Shown: positions 1-9,480, numbered from the stretch's first letter. The stretch is DNA of 64,000 nt from Actinomycetospora endophytica (GCF_021026375.1 NZ_JAJNDB010000001.1:1-64000), one strand, 5' to 3'. Made by a program: numbers and translations. The notes: generated from the letters alone by a model not told the origin.

Positions 1-414
1 CACCGCCTGGCGGTGGGCCTCGAACGGGCCGTAGCCGCCGTCGGGTCCGGCGTTGCGGCGCAGCTCGCGGGAGATCGTCGACGGGTCGCGGCCCAGCTCG
101 GTGGCGATCGCGCGCTGGGTGTAGCCGGCGCGGTGCAGGTCGGCGATCTGGAAACGTTCGTCCTGTGAGAGGTAGCGGGTGCTGATCTCGCGCACCGCGA
201 GGCGGTCCAGGGGCGCGACGAACCCGACCACCTCGCCGTTGCGGTAGGTCTTGTAGCCACGCGCCCAGTTCGCGCCGCTGGTGCGCGAGACCCCGACCTC
301 GCGGGCGGCGGCGGCCACGCTCCATCCCCGGGACCGCAGCTCGGTGAATCGCTGCCGCTTGGCCGACTGCGGACGGCGACCAGGGCCCTTCTTGACACGA
401 CGCGTCGACAACAC
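1..414 (-). CDS. IS30-family transposase, N-terminal part (cut by window start)
   Basis: Reverse-strand frame open from the window edge to a GTG at 414 (residues VLSTRRVKKGPGRRPQ). It contains the two helix-turn-helix units typical of IS30 transposases: SVAAAAREVGVSR early, then the family signature LSQDERFQIADLHRAGY with RAIATELGRDPSTISRELRRN. The DDE catalytic domain would lie to the left, outside the window. In IS30 elements this N-terminal region binds the terminal repeats. The element end probably lies in 415-560, but no inverted-repeat partner is available here. Family assignment is firm; the start codon is a guess. Confidence 0.85.
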   Translation of the reverse strand, partial: MLSTRRVKKGPGRRPQSAKRQRFTELRSRGWSVAAAAREVGVSRTSGANWARGYKTYRNGEVVGFVAPLDRLAVREISTRYLSQDERFQIADLHRAGYTQRAIATELGRDPSTISRELRRNAGPDGGYGPFEAHRQAV

Positions 415-569
415 GACTCCCAAACGATCAAGGACGTGTTGCGACGCTCAGTGGAAACCGCCCGTCCGGAAACTGACCCCTCCGGGAAGTGGGTGCTTTG
501 CGGAGGTTCGCGGTTGGCCCGGCCGGCGCCGAGCTGACATAGAGCCGACTTATCAGTCATGTCAGCAGT

Positions 570-1004
570 TCAGAGCAGGGAGATGGTGAGCAGGGCGAAG
601 CTGGCGACGGCGGTGCTGGAGCGCAGGACGTCGATGGTTTCCCAGCGGGCGATGACAGTGGGCCAGTCCGGTGGGGGTTGGTCGGGGTCCCACTCGATGA
701 CCTGCATGTTGATGGGCACGGTGCCCAGCGCCGAGGACGCGACGAACACCGCGAGCACACCCAACGATGCCCACGCCCACGGCCCCGGCGCGGCCCATAC
801 CGCCAGGGCGATCACGAGGGCGACGGTGGGCGCGATGAGCATCGGCACCAGCACGCGCAGCCGCCGGACCAGCGCGATCCAAATCCGTAGGTGGGCGGGG
901 TCGGGCAGCGAGCGCATCGCCGGTGCGAGGCCCCAGCGCACGACGAACTCTTCGCCGGCGAGCAGCCCGGCGAAGATCACGGCGAGCGCGGCCACGGCGG
1001 TCAC
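570..1004 (-). CDS. DUF1772 (anthrone oxygenase-like) membrane protein
   Basis: 144 residues with about four hydrophobic helices (near 4-17, 54-72, 78-96 and 126-143). The pattern of helices, the central motif GTVPINMQVIEWD and the following W-x(8)-RWE element match the DUF1772/anthrone-oxygenase-like family. Members occur near monooxygenase and ketoreductase genes, but most have no proven reaction. The gene diverges from a TetR gene 41 bp away with an 18-bp palindrome between them, so it is probably that regulator's target. The ATG at 1004 gives the usual family length. Confidence 0.75.
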   Translation of the reverse strand: MTAVAALAVIFAGLLAGEEFVVRWGLAPAMRSLPDPAHLRIWIALVRRLRVLVPMLIAPTVALVIALAVWAAPGPWAWASLGVLAVFVASSALGTVPINMQVIEWDPDQPPPDWPTVIARWETIDVLRSSTAVASFALLTISLL

Positions 1005-1017
1005 AGCGACTCCGTGT

Positions 1018-1035
1018 TTATCGAGCGTTCGTTAA
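1018..1035. promoter_or_regulatory. Probable TetR operator between divergent genes
   Basis: TTATCGAGCGTTCGTTAA reads as an 18-bp palindrome with 14 of 18 positions symmetric. It sits in the 41-bp gap between the DUF1772 start (1004) and the TetR start (1046), where autoregulatory TetR operators are usually found. Confidence 0.55.
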
Positions 1036-1045
1036 GCTTGCTGGT

Positions 1046-1627
1046 GTGCCGAAGCGCAGCGGACCGAACTCGGGGCCGGCGACCCGCGGGGCAGTGCTCG
1101 AAGCGGCACGGCGGTTGTTCATCGAGCGCGGCTTCGACGGCACCTCGATGCGCGACATCGCCGCCGCGGTGGAGGTGACCAACTCGGCGCTGTACTACCA
1201 CTTCCCGTCCAAGGAAGCGCTGCTCGGGGCGCTGTCCCAGGTCCGTCGCGATGAGATCAACACGCTCGTGGACTGGGCCCGCGAGCAGCCGAGCTCGCCG
1301 GGACTGTTGCGCGAGACCGGGCTGCGGTGGCTGGCCGGCGCCAGCCCCGAGCGCCTGGCGGGGCTGCGGCTGTCCCGGGCGATCCGGCCGGTGCTGGATC
1401 GGGTGGTGGCACCGGACGCGAGTGTGCCGGGCGGATTCGAGGTCCTGGTCGAGTTGTTCGCCGCACCCCGGGACGCGACCGACCGGTTGCGGATCCGGCT
1501 GGTCTTCGACGCGTTCGGCGCGGCGGCCGACGTCGCCGACCCTGACGACGGCCTGGACACGATCGTCGCCGCGGCCCGGATCATGGTTCTCGGGCTCACC
1601 GCCGAGAACGCCGGTCAGCCGTCCTGA
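1046..1627 (+). CDS. TetR/AcrR family transcriptional regulator
   Basis: 193 residues from GTG 1046 (VPKRSGPNSG). The frame is open upstream to 923, but that extension is basic and non-conserved. The HTH spans about residues 33-52 (TSMRDIAAAVEVTNSALYYHF), followed by PSKEALL, the classic TetR signature. The C-terminal half is the helical ligand-binding and dimerisation domain; the ligand is unknown. It is divergent from the DUF1772 gene and probably represses it and itself through the palindrome at 1018-1035. Its 3' end overlaps the converging ABM gene by 13 bp. Confidence 0.88.
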   Translation: MPKRSGPNSGPATRGAVLEAARRLFIERGFDGTSMRDIAAAVEVTNSALYYHFPSKEALLGALSQVRRDEINTLVDWAREQPSSPGLLRETGLRWLAGASPERLAGLRLSRAIRPVLDRVVAPDASVPGGFEVLVELFAAPRDATDRLRIRLVFDAFGAAADVADPDDGLDTIVAAARIMVLGLTAENAGQPS

Positions 1628-1975
1628 CCCACCGGCGTCCCCGGGGTCTTCGGGTCGGGGGTCAGGTGCACCACCCGGTAGAGCGCCGGCTGCGCCGCCA
1701 CCGTCGAGTTCCGGGGCACCTGCCCAGAACTGTCCCAGCCCGCCGCCGCTACCGCCGCACGCCAGTGCGCCTCGGACTCCCACCGGGCGACGTTGACCAC
1801 CTGGTACGGCGCCTGCGGGTCGATCGCCCAATGCAGCCGGGTGCCCCCAAAACCCAGGAGCTTCGCGCGTGTCCGCGATCGACGACTCCCAAGCGGCCAC
1901 GAACTCCTCGGCCAGCTCAGGGGACATCGAGAATAGGTTGACGAGCACCAGAGGCTCGTGGGCGGGCATCGCCAT
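1615..1975 (-). pseudogene. Antibiotic biosynthesis monooxygenase (ABM) domain protein, frameshifted
   Basis: Two reverse frames join into one ABM protein. From ATG 1975 (MAMPAHEPLVLVNLFSM) the N-terminus runs to DTREAPGF. The continuation, GTRLHWAIDPQAPYQVVNVARWES, lies in another frame and ends at 1615. The break is at the C run 1844-1848: removing one base restores the family motif APGFxGTRLH. ABM proteins are about 110-residue ferredoxin-like dimers acting on quinones or polyketides, or on haem. A sequencing error would make this an intact 119-residue gene. A strong palindrome lies just upstream at 1985-2010. Confidence 0.75.
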
Positions 1976-1984
1976 GCGGCCAGC

Positions 1985-2010
1985 TTACTTACCGCTCGAT
2001 CGGTAAGTAA
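1985..2010. promoter_or_regulatory. Perfect inverted repeat upstream of the ABM gene (TetR-type operator)
   Basis: TTACTTACCG, six bases, then CGGTAAGTAA: a perfect 10-bp inverted repeat ending 9 bp before the ABM start codon. Its length and A/T-outer, CCG-CGG-inner pattern fit TetR-family operators. No regulator gene lies to its right, so it is controlled either by the TetR at 1046-1627 or by a regulator outside the window. Confidence 0.65.
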
Positions 2011-3600
2011 ATGACCTGGATCGCACCGAGGTCGCGCACTCCCCGGCCCGATTAGCGCAAGGGCCGATCGGCTCCCGATTGCGCACGAGCTGGTCGAGCC
2101 GCTTGGGACCGTCCAGCTGCGGTGTACGCGCGCAGCGCCCCGGCGACGCCAGCGCCACTGGTGCCGGGAGCGGTCAACAGGCTGGGGCCTCGACGTCGTC
2201 GCGGATCGCATATCGCGGATCACCCGGCCCCGAGGTCAGCCTGAAATCTCGAATGGCCGCGGGCGATCACCGGCGAATCGGCTGACCGCAACGCCGCGAG
2301 CCGCGACAGCCGACTCAACGATGGTGGGGCCAGCTACCCCTGACATTCGGATCTCGACCCGATCAGCGCCTGCGGGCTCGGTGCCCGGCCGCGGCGGACT
2401 GTCGATCGCCGCGGACCTCGGCGGCCCTCGCCGGTTACACCGAACCCAGCTACACCCAGCGGGCCAGCAGCAACGCTGGTGCCGCCGGCCCCCACGCCGC
2501 GCCCGAACAGGCCCGGCCGTGAGCACCCCGACCACCGCGCCGCGCGCAGACGCGCCACCACCACGAGTCCTCCACCCGATCGCGCGGACACCGGCGGCGC
2601 CCCGGCGAGGGCCCTGGGATGCGCACAGGGCAGCGGGGCTACAGCTCCGGCTCCGGCTCCGGCGAGCCGACAGCGACGCTACTCTCCGGTAGGCGGGGCG
2701 CGGGGACACGATGTTCCGCGCGCCACCCCTCCAGCGTGCGGCTATCCACCGTTCCGTGGCGTGCCATCGCCGCCCACGGCGTTGCCGCCCACACCACCGC
2801 CGCGAGCGCGGCGAGGCCGCAGAACACAGTGGTCGACCGTCGTGACATCAACGCCCCCCGACGCCCGTCACCTCCAGCACGACGGAATACTCCCGGCGAA
2901 AACGGTTCCTTCCTCACGGCCTGACAGCCGCCGGTGAGCGTGCCGGGCTCCCTTACGCTCAGGTATCACCATTGGGTTTTCAACCCCACCTCTTACTGTA
3001 GGGCACCCGCGCTATTTCATGCTCGAGTCCATGCTGCGTCGCCGCTATCCGAGAAGCGATGACGGGTGGCAGCGCTGGTTACGCATCTCGTTCATACAGC
3101 ACTGCCTGCGGTGAACACTGACCGCGCCGATCCACCGAGTAGATCACGGAAGCGTCCCATCCGTTCCGCTGGTTCCCGATACCGCGATCGCCGATGCAGC
3201 CTGACGCCTGCTGGGCGCGCCGCATCGCTGACGCGGTCTACCAGCGAGCCGCCGGAGTGCTCGACGCCGAGCTCGCCGAGGCGGCACTCTGGAGTGCCGC
3301 CGGCCGGGCCGGCGGTCCGAACGGTCGGATACCCTCGCCGGCGATTACCCGGCAGGCCGAGAGGACCTCGCCGGGCTGCCAACCTTGCCGGGAATGCGCT
3401 GGCCATCGAGCGTGGCGGCGAGCCGGTCCCGGCCGCCCCCGCGCGCGGAAAGGCACCGGGCCGACACCGACGGTGCCGACAGCAAGAGCCAATTCACTCC
3501 CGGTGCCCGCTGGAGCGCAAAAAGTGAGTAGTGCGCAAGAGCCGTCGAACCGGAATACACTAACCCGACGCGGCGCAAGATTCGATACCGCCCTCCGTGG
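2011..3600. other. Stretch with no recognisable gene
   Basis: About 1.6 kb in which every open frame has Pro/Arg/Ala-rich, shadow-like content and none matches a known family. The only candidate is the short reverse ORF at 2639-2848. Scattered stops and falling G+C near 2940-3010 suggest non-coding or decayed DNA. Confidence 0.5.
2639..2848 (-). CDS. Small membrane-anchored or secreted hypothetical protein
   Basis: 69 residues from ATG 2848 (MSRRSTTVFCGLAALAAVVW). A short basic start precedes a hydrophobic segment (about residues 8-27), then a polar tail ending in EPEPEL. The shape fits a signal peptide or a single membrane anchor. No family is recognised and no neighbour suggests a function; it may be a chance ORF. 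Confidence 0.3.
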   Translation of the reverse strand: MSRRSTTVFCGLAALAAVVWAATPWAAMARHGTVDSRTLEGWRAEHRVPAPRLPESSVAVGSPEPEPEL

Positions 3601-3627
3601 TCGCTTCGCCGCACGAGGAGCTCCATC

Positions 3628-4035
3628 ATGGCCATCGGAAAGAACACCGAAACCGTCAAAACCATTTACGCGGCCTTCGAACACGGCGACGTCGATTCGA
3701 TCCTCGACCGATGCACCGACGACGTCGACTGGGCCGCCGACTCAGCTCTCGACATCGGGCCGTGGCACGGCACAAAGCACGGCAAGAGCGAGGTTCCCAG
3801 CTTTTTCGAAGGAATCGCCAAGACCGGGCCGGTCAACGAGTTCACACCGCTGAGCTTCGCGGAAAACGACGACGGAGACGTCATGGTATTTCTCCGCTAC
3901 GCATTCACGGTATCGGCCACGGGCAAGGACGTAGCAACGAACCTCCATCACTACTTCCGGTTCCGTGACGGCAAAGTCGCGTATTACCGCGGATCGGAGG
4001 ACACCGCGCTCATCGCCGAAGCGTTCACCCCCTAA
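3628..4035 (+). CDS. SnoaL-like (NTF2-fold) protein
   Basis: 135 residues from ATG 3628 with a good GAGGAG ribosome site 7-13 bases upstream. The N-terminus (IGKNTETVKTIYAAFEHGDVDSILD), the central DDVDWAADS and the end YYRGSEDTALIAEAF match SnoaL-like polyketide cyclase/ketosteroid isomerase-like proteins of the NTF2 fold. Such proteins are cone-shaped dimers that isomerise or hydrolyse small hydrophobic substrates, or only bind them. The substrate is unknown. It stands alone, followed by a broken protein of the same fold. Confidence 0.85.
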   Translation: MAIGKNTETVKTIYAAFEHGDVDSILDRCTDDVDWAADSALDIGPWHGTKHGKSEVPSFFEGIAKTGPVNEFTPLSFAENDDGDVMVFLRYAFTVSATGKDVATNLHHYFRFRDGKVAYYRGSEDTALIAEAFTP

Positions 4036-4369
4036 CCGCGACCCGGGGGACACCCGTCCCGGGTGGATCCAGCTCGCGGCGGCTCGATCCACCGCCAAGT
4101 CGGCATGGACAGGCGACACGACCGCGGGGCAACACACCGCTCCCGCCGTCCGAGTACGGCCGGACGGCGGGGCTCGTCGCGCCTGGACCTCACCCATCGC
4201 CGACCTCCACGACGAGCACGGCACCGACGACGCGGCGACCCGTTCGCGACCCGCGCCGATCAGGTCGACACCTCGGCCGGACGCCCCACCTGCGGCACCA
4301 GCCCGGCTCCTACCCTCCGGGCCCGTCAGCCCGAATCAATCCGACCCGCCCCAGCCCACGGAGCACACC

Positions 4370-4778
4370 ATGCCCACCGCCCTGACCAGCATCGACGCCC
4401 AAGCACTGCTCAACGCCCAGGCCAGAGCCTGGAACACCAATCCCGCCGGAATCGCCGCGACCTACGCCCCGACCGGAAGTCTGGTCAGCCCCGACGGGCA
4501 TGTCTGCGACGGCCGTGCGGTCATCGAAGCCGCGTTCGTGATGCTCTTCGGCGGCCCGGCCACCCCCGGGATGCCCCCAGCCTGGGCCGGGCTATTCGCC
4601 GACACCACCACCGACTGACTACACGACGTCCGGCCCCTGTCCGACACCCTGGCCGTCGTCGAGGCCAGCCAGACAATGGGCCCGCTGCCCCCGCTGCACA
4701 TCACCGCGGTCCTAGCCCAGACCAGCGAGACGGCCGCCATCCTGGAGTGTCGCCTACGCCTTCCTGACCCTCCCCTAA
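4370..4778 (+). pseudogene. SnoaL-like (NTF2-fold) protein with an internal TGA
   Basis: From ATG 4370 the frame gives MPTALTSIDAQALLNAQARA through DGHVCDGRAVIEAAFVMLFGG, typical of SgcJ/EcaC-type NTF2-like proteins. TGA at 4616-4618 stops it after 82 residues, but the same frame continues as LHDVRPLSDTLAVVEASQTM and ITAVLAQTSETAAILECR. A late frame change would give the expected end YAFLTLP and TAA at 4776. The gene therefore carries one nonsense codon and one small indel. It is a decayed relative of the preceding gene rather than a tandem copy. Confidence 0.65.
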
Positions 4779-5125
4779 GCAGCGACCACGACGACACCAC
4801 CCCAGGTCCGACCAGGTCGCCGCCCGGTTTGCGGCCGAAGCCATGTGTCGTCGGAGCGGCGGACTGTGACGCCCGGCGCCACCTCGTGCCAGGCGGCGAG
4901 GAACACGCCTCGGGAGCCCACCTCAGCGCAACGACACACCCCAGCGCTGCACGTGCTTACGCCCTCACATGCGCTCCATCTCCGGAAGAGCCTGATAAGC
5001 GGCCGTCATAGCCATCGTCTTCCAAGGTGGCGACCGCTAGGTCGAGGCCTCATCACCAATCACCACAAGCAGTCCCAGAGACGGACAGCGACTTACGAGC
5101 ACTCTCCGTGTTCGTCAACTGAGAG

Positions 5126-5578
5126 CTATTCTGCGCAATCGCCCGTCCGGGTTCCGTCCTCGCCCAGATTCCGACGGACGGCACGGACGAACTCGAGAGT
5201 GGCATCCCGCTCGGCAGGACTCATCGGATCACTCGAGGCCTCCACCCGGGCGGCGAACGACGCGAAGATCTCCTCGATCTCGCGCGCGCCCGACTCGGTC
5301 AGCTCCACGAGCAGACGCCGCCTGTCGCGGGGATGCGGACGCCGGACGACGTGATCGAGAGCCTGCAACCGGTCGATCAGCTCGGTGGCCGACGCCGTCG
5401 TGATGTCGAGCAGCCCGGCGAGCTCCGAGGGACCACGCGGCCCGTCCAGGAACAGCGCGGTCAGCACCGTCACCGACGACGGACTGAGTCCACGGCGTCG
5501 ACCTGCCTGCGCGCGGAACCGCTCCCCGGCCAGCACCAGGTCTCGAACCGCGCGCGCGAACTCCCCGTGCTCCCCCAT
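5126..5578 (-). CDS. MarR family transcriptional regulator
   Basis: 150 residues from the ATG at 5578 (MGEHGEFARAVRDLVLAGER); upstream in-frame sequence overlaps the divergent gene and is not used. The winged HTH is clear: SELAGLLDITTASATELIDRLQ as recognition region, then RRPHPRDRRRLLVELTESG as wing. MarR proteins act as dimers that release DNA on binding phenolic ligands. It diverges from a DUF1059/dimeric-barrel gene and a cupin gene, the likely targets, with a short AGGTTACCT palindrome in the gap. Confidence 0.88.
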   Translation of the reverse strand: MGEHGEFARAVRDLVLAGERFRAQAGRRRGLSPSSVTVLTALFLDGPRGPSELAGLLDITTASATELIDRLQALDHVVRRPHPRDRRRLLVELTESGAREIEEIFASFAARVEASSDPMSPAERDATLEFVRAVRRNLGEDGTRTGDCAE

Positions 5579-5585
5579 GCTCGCT

Positions 5586-5594
5586 AGGTTACCT
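5586..5594. promoter_or_regulatory. Candidate MarR operator
   Basis: AGGTTACCT is a 9-bp palindrome 8 bp upstream of the MarR start and inside the gap to the divergent gene at 5658. Short palindromes here are usual for autoregulated MarR genes, but nine bases can arise by chance. Confidence 0.35.
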
Positions 5595-5657
5595 GGTGAC
5601 ATGGCTTCCTGGCGGCCACTATTCTGGGTCGATCCGCACTCCCGAGGAGGGCTGATC

Positions 5658-6149
5658 ATGGCCCGCAAGATGGTCGACTGCCGAGACGTCCCCAGCGACA
5701 TCGGCTGCACACTGACTCTCACCGGTGACGAGGACGAGGTCGTCGAGGCCGCCACCCAGCACGCTGTCGCGGTGCATGGCCACACGGACGACGCCGCGCT
5801 GCGCGACATGATCCGCAGTGGCCTGCGCGACGCCCAGCCCGCGACCGCGCCCGGAGCGTTCGTCCAGCTCATCGAGTTCCCCACCGACCAGCTCGAGCAG
5901 TTCGACGCCGCCGTCGAGGACTGGATGCGCGACATCGGACCCGACCGCACGGCACGCTGGTTCGTGCTCGGGGCCGACCGCGACCGGCCCGGCATGCACG
6001 TCGAGGTCGTCGAGTTCCCCAGCTACGAGGACGCGATGACGAACTCGAAGCACCCCGCGACCGCGGCGATCGCCGAGCGCATGACCGCCCTGGCCGGGGG
6101 CGAGGTCACCTTCCGCAACCTCGACGTCGTCCGCTGCCAGATGCCCTGA
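5658..6149 (+). CDS. DUF1059 domain protein with a C-terminal dimeric-barrel domain
   Basis: 163 residues from ATG 5658, preceded by GAGGAGG at 5644-5650. Residues 1-60 (MARKMVDCRDVPSDIGCTLT) are a DUF1059 domain with the conserved early Cys and a His-rich helix. Residues about 65-163 (FVQLIEFPTDQLEQFDAAVEDW to DVVRCQMP) look like a ferredoxin-like dimeric alpha/beta barrel. The family has no established reaction. It probably forms an operon with the cupin 26 bp downstream, under the divergent MarR. Confidence 0.75.
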   Translation: MARKMVDCRDVPSDIGCTLTLTGDEDEVVEAATQHAVAVHGHTDDAALRDMIRSGLRDAQPATAPGAFVQLIEFPTDQLEQFDAAVEDWMRDIGPDRTARWFVLGADRDRPGMHVEVVEFPSYEDAMTNSKHPATAAIAERMTALAGGEVTFRNLDVVRCQMP

Positions 6150-6175
6150 GGGCCAACCGACCGATCGGAGAAGAC

Positions 6176-6538
6176 ATGAGCAGCATCGCGGTCAAGAACA
6201 TGGACGCCCCGGACGAGACGCGGACCCCGAACCTGACGAACGTCGACGTGGTCGCCCTCGGCGACGCGACGATCGCCCGGATGACGTTGCAGCCGGGCTG
6301 GCGCTGGTCGGAGTGCATCAAACCCCTCGCCGGGACCGACAGCTGCCAGACGCCGCATCTCGGCTACCTCGCCTCGGGTCGGCTGCACGTCGTCGCCGAC
6401 GACGGCACCGAGGCCGACCTCGTCGCCGGGAGCGCGTACCGCCTCGCTCCGGGCCACGACGCGTGGGTCGTCGGGGACCAGCCCGTGGTCGGGCTGGAGT
6501 TCGAGTCCAAGACCGCCGAGACCTACGCCCGCCCCTGA
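6176..6538 (+). CDS. Cupin-domain protein
   Basis: 120 residues. The fold is recognised from CQTPHLGYLASGRLHVVADDG and DLVAGSAYRLAPGHDAWVVGD, the two cupin strands. The usual metal His pair is only partly present (one His in the first motif, one in the second), so catalysis is uncertain. It lies 26 bp behind the DUF1059 gene. Possible roles are small-molecule binding or isomerisation. Confidence 0.75.
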   Translation: MSSIAVKNMDAPDETRTPNLTNVDVVALGDATIARMTLQPGWRWSECIKPLAGTDSCQTPHLGYLASGRLHVVADDGTEADLVAGSAYRLAPGHDAWVVGDQPVVGLEFESKTAETYARP

Positions 6539-6539
6539 G

Positions 6540-7150
6540 GCGGGCGGTGGTGCATCGGGTGCTGGTGCGCCATGAGCTGGTCGCCCCGGCAGGAGCAGCG
6601 CCGGCCGCGCAAGTACAAGCGCTGGACCCGGGAGACGCCGATGGCGCTCTGGCAGCCCGGTCTGGTCGGTTGGGGTGCACCTGGCCGGCGGGCGCGAGGT
6701 CAAGATGGTCTCCGGGATCGACAACCACTCCCGCTACGTGGTGGTCGCCGCCCTGGTCGTGGTGCCGACCGGCCGGGCGGTCACCGAGGCGTTCCTGCCG
6801 CGACCTCGCGCTACGGGGTGCCCAGTGAGGTGCTGACCGACAACGGCAAGCATTTCACCGGCCGCTACACCCGCCCGGCGCCCGTCGAGGTGCTCTTCGA
6901 GCGGACCTGCCCGGGGGCATCGGATCACCGCCCGGTCGACCAAGCGCCGCTCCCCGACGACCACCGGGGAAGATCGAGCGGTTCCATCAGACGCTGCGCC
7001 GCGAACTGCTCGATCACGTCGCGCCGTTCGCAGATCTCGACACCGCCCAGGCCGCGATCGATGCCTGGTACAGGGCTGTAATCACGTCCGCCCGCGTCAG
7101 AGCCTGGACATGGCCACCCCGGCCAGCCTGTTCCGCCCCGGACAGGCGGC
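6540..7150 (+). pseudogene. IS481-family transposase remnant
   Basis: Pieces of an IS481 integrase core appear in order in different forward frames: HRVLVRHELVAP, RWTRETPMALWQP, VHLAGGREVKMVSGIDNHSRYVVVAALV, RYGVPSEVLTDNGKHF, TTTGKIERFHQTLRRELLDHVAPF and HQSLDMATPASLF. At least three frameshifts separate them, and the first catalytic Asp (normally in a WQIDIVG motif) is lost. The second Asp (TDNG) and the Glu (KIERFH) remain. No terminal repeats were found. Confidence 0.75.
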
Positions 7151-7576
7151 CACGGCCGGTCCGCGGGGTACCGGCGCCCCCTGTCGGCCGCCAGAGATGG
7201 AACGTGCTCATACAGCCGGTGCCCGGCGGCGGGCTCGGTCCAGATGCGCTCATGCAACGCGTCTGGACCCAATGCCCTGTCGGCCTTCCGCACCTTGATG
7301 ACCATTAACCGAACGGGTTGACCGCTCGGCGAACACGGAGGACCCTCGGCGCTGACCCGGAGACCGCCGTCCTGGACATGAGGTCGAGCGGACCACCAGC
7401 CCGGCCTCCGGGTCGCCCAGGGCGCCGCGTCCCGCCCCCTTGTGACGTTGCGTCCGGCGCGGGATCCCCGGGAGTCACCCCCTGGCTCTCGGGGCCCGCA
7501 CCGGGGGCGTCGGCCCATGTGTCGACGACGGATGAAAACTGCCTCCCCGGACCAGCAACGTTGCGACGTTCACTAG

Positions 7577-7762
7577 AACACGCCGTACCTGCGCCAGGTC
7601 CGCATGCAGCGCGCCCACCGCGACCTGCAGGCCGCAGACCCCACCCGCGGGGACCGCGTGGCCACCGTCGCGCAGCGGTGGGGCTTCGCCCACCTCGGCC
7701 GCTTCTCGCTGGACTACCGACACCGCTACGGACACTCACCCAGCGAGACCCTGCGCAGCTAG
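7577..7762 (+). pseudogene. AraC-family regulator, C-terminal HTH remnant
   Basis: From just after a TAG at 7574 to TAG 7760-7762 the frame reads [20 protein letters not shown], then [21 protein letters not shown] and [11 protein letters not shown]. This is the second HTH and tail of an AraC/XylS regulator. The sensor domain and the first HTH are absent. It is a leftover 3' end between the IS481 remnant and the DUF2127 gene. Confidence 0.7.
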
Positions 7763-7878
7763 CAGCGCGAGCTCGTCCCGCGGCGGGCCCGACTCGCCCC
7801 GGGTCGCAGTGGCCGCGCCTCGCCGCGCGAGGGCGGGCGATTAGCGGTGCGGGGACAACAGAGTGGGTAGCCGCAGCG

Positions 7879-8721
7879 ATGACGGTCGAGACCGCTCCAG
7901 GTGGCTTCGTGTCCCCACCGGGCACCGAGCCGGGCCGACGCCGCCCGCGGCTGCGGTTCGAGCTGCTCGGGTGCGCCTGGCACGGGCACCGGATGGTCGG
8001 CACCGACGCGGCCATGATCACCGAGGCCGACGCGCTGGTGGTGCGGCCGGCCGGGGAGTGGGCCCGCTGGTATCGGTGTCTGCGCTGCGACGCCTGGCTG
8101 CTGCTGCCGAGCCCCGCCGCCCCGACGCGGGCGACACCGCCCGGGCGCGAGGAGATCGTGCTGCCCACCCGGGGCCGCCCGCTCAAGAGCCGCTATGTGC
8201 TGCGGCTGATCGCGCTGACCCGGGCGTTCAACGTCCTGGTCCTGGCGCTGGTACTCGGCGGCGCGGTCGCGGTGCTGATCAACCAGACCGCGCTGCGCGA
8301 CGACCTGCTCGCCAACGCCGCAGCGCTGCAGATCGTGTTCGGCGGCCAGGCCATCGGCCAGCTCGAGAGCGTGCTCTCCGGCGGGGCTGGCCCGCTGTGG
8401 CTGGTCGCGGCCGGGCTGCTGATGCTGGTGGCCGTGGAGGCCGCCGAAGGGATCGGGCTGTGGCGGGCCACCCGGTGGGGCGAGTACCTGACCTTCGTGA
8501 TGACCACGCTGCTGCTGGTCCCCGAAGTCGCCGAGCTGACCAGCTCGGCCAGCCCCGGCACCATCGTCGGGCTGGTGATCAACCTAGCGGTGGTGGCCTA
8601 CCTGCTGGTCGCCAAGCGGCTGTTCGGGCTGCGCGGCGGCGCCGCGGCGATCGCCGCCGAACGCGACCACGACATCAGCTGGGCCGCGCTGGCCCGCCAC
8701 CTGCCGACCGACGCCGGGTGA
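7879..8721 (+). CDS. DUF2127 membrane protein with cytoplasmic N-terminal extension
   Basis: 280 residues from ATG 7879; the frame is open further upstream but overlaps remnants. Residues 1-105 are soluble with CAWHGH and RCLRCDAW, a possible zinc-ribbon-like pair. Residues 110-255 form four membrane helices matching DUF2127: RYVLRLIALTRAFNVLVLAL, the EAAEGIGLWRATRWGEYLTF signature, then VPEVAELTS and a final helix. The function of DUF2127 is not established. It stands alone; a long GC-rich hairpin-prone stretch follows. Confidence 0.75.
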   Translation: MTVETAPGGFVSPPGTEPGRRRPRLRFELLGCAWHGHRMVGTDAAMITEADALVVRPAGEWARWYRCLRCDAWLLLPSPAAPTRATPPGREEIVLPTRGRPLKSRYVLRLIALTRAFNVLVLALVLGGAVAVLINQTALRDDLLANAAALQIVFGGQAIGQLESVLSGGAGPLWLVAAGLLMLVAVEAAEGIGLWRATRWGEYLTFVMTTLLLVPEVAELTSSASPGTIVGLVINLAVVAYLLVAKRLFGLRGGAAAIAAERDHDISWAALARHLPTDAG

Positions 8722-9045
8722 GCGGCCACCCCGCGCCCCGGCCCCGAGCCCGCCCGGGGCGGCGCCCGGCCGCCGGCAGGAGAGCGCGACGCCCCTGATG
8801 GGTACCCGCGCGCCGATGACTGAGGTCAGTCCTTCGGAGGCCGGCGCCGCCAGGACCCTGACCGGCGGACCGGGGTGCCGGTGCTGGCCCGCCGTCCGCG
8901 CCGGTGAGGCCCCCGGCCCGGGGCGGGTACGGGAGAAGCGTGGAACTGCTGGGGCAGCGTCTGGGGAGCCGCGAGCCCACCGATCCCCGATCGCGCCGTG
9001 ATCCCACCAGCGCAGCGACCACCACGACGCCCGCTCGCCGGGCAG

Positions 9046-9480
9046 TCAGCGCACCAGCTTGACGACGGAGACGAAGAAGTTGTCGATCCGCCGGATCACG
9101 TCGACGAACCGGTCGAAATCCACCGGCTTGGACACATAGGCGTTCGCGTAGGCCTGGTAGCTGCCCGCGACGTCCTCGTCGGCCGACGACGTGGTCAGCA
9201 CCACCACCGGAATGCTGCGCAGCGACGCATCCGACTTGATCTCGTGCAGGACCTCACGGCCGTCTTTGCGGGGCAGGTTGAGGTCCAACAGGATCAGCCC
9301 GGGGCGCGGCGCGTCGGCGTAGCCACCCTCGCGGCGCAGGAACTCCAGCGCCTGCACCCCGTCGGCGACCACGTGCAACGGGTTGCGCAACTTGTGGTAC
9401 TCGAACGCCTCGCGGGTCATCAGGACGTCGCCCTCGTCGTCCTCGACCAGCAGCACGTCGAACTGCTCCGGCTCAGCCAC
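9046..9480 (-). CDS. Single-domain response regulator (Rcp1-like receiver)
   Basis: 144 residues from GTG 9480, chosen because GGAGG lies 7-11 bases upstream; the frame is open to 9510. The receiver domain has the acidic pocket (LLVEDDEGD, 12-18), phosphoacceptor Asp66 in [13 protein letters not shown], the Thr in VVLTTSS and the Lys in [11 protein letters not shown]. The insertion after the first strand and the C-terminal [13 protein letters not shown] are typical of Rcp1/CheY-like partners of phytochrome or PAS histidine kinases. No kinase is nearby, so the partner must be elsewhere. Confidence 0.88.
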   Translation of the reverse strand: MAEPEQFDVLLVEDDEGDVLMTREAFEYHKLRNPLHVVADGVQALEFLRREGGYADAPRPGLILLDLNLPRKDGREVLHEIKSDASLRSIPVVVLTTSSADEDVAGSYQAYANAYVSKPVDFDRFVDVIRRIDNFFVSVVKLVR

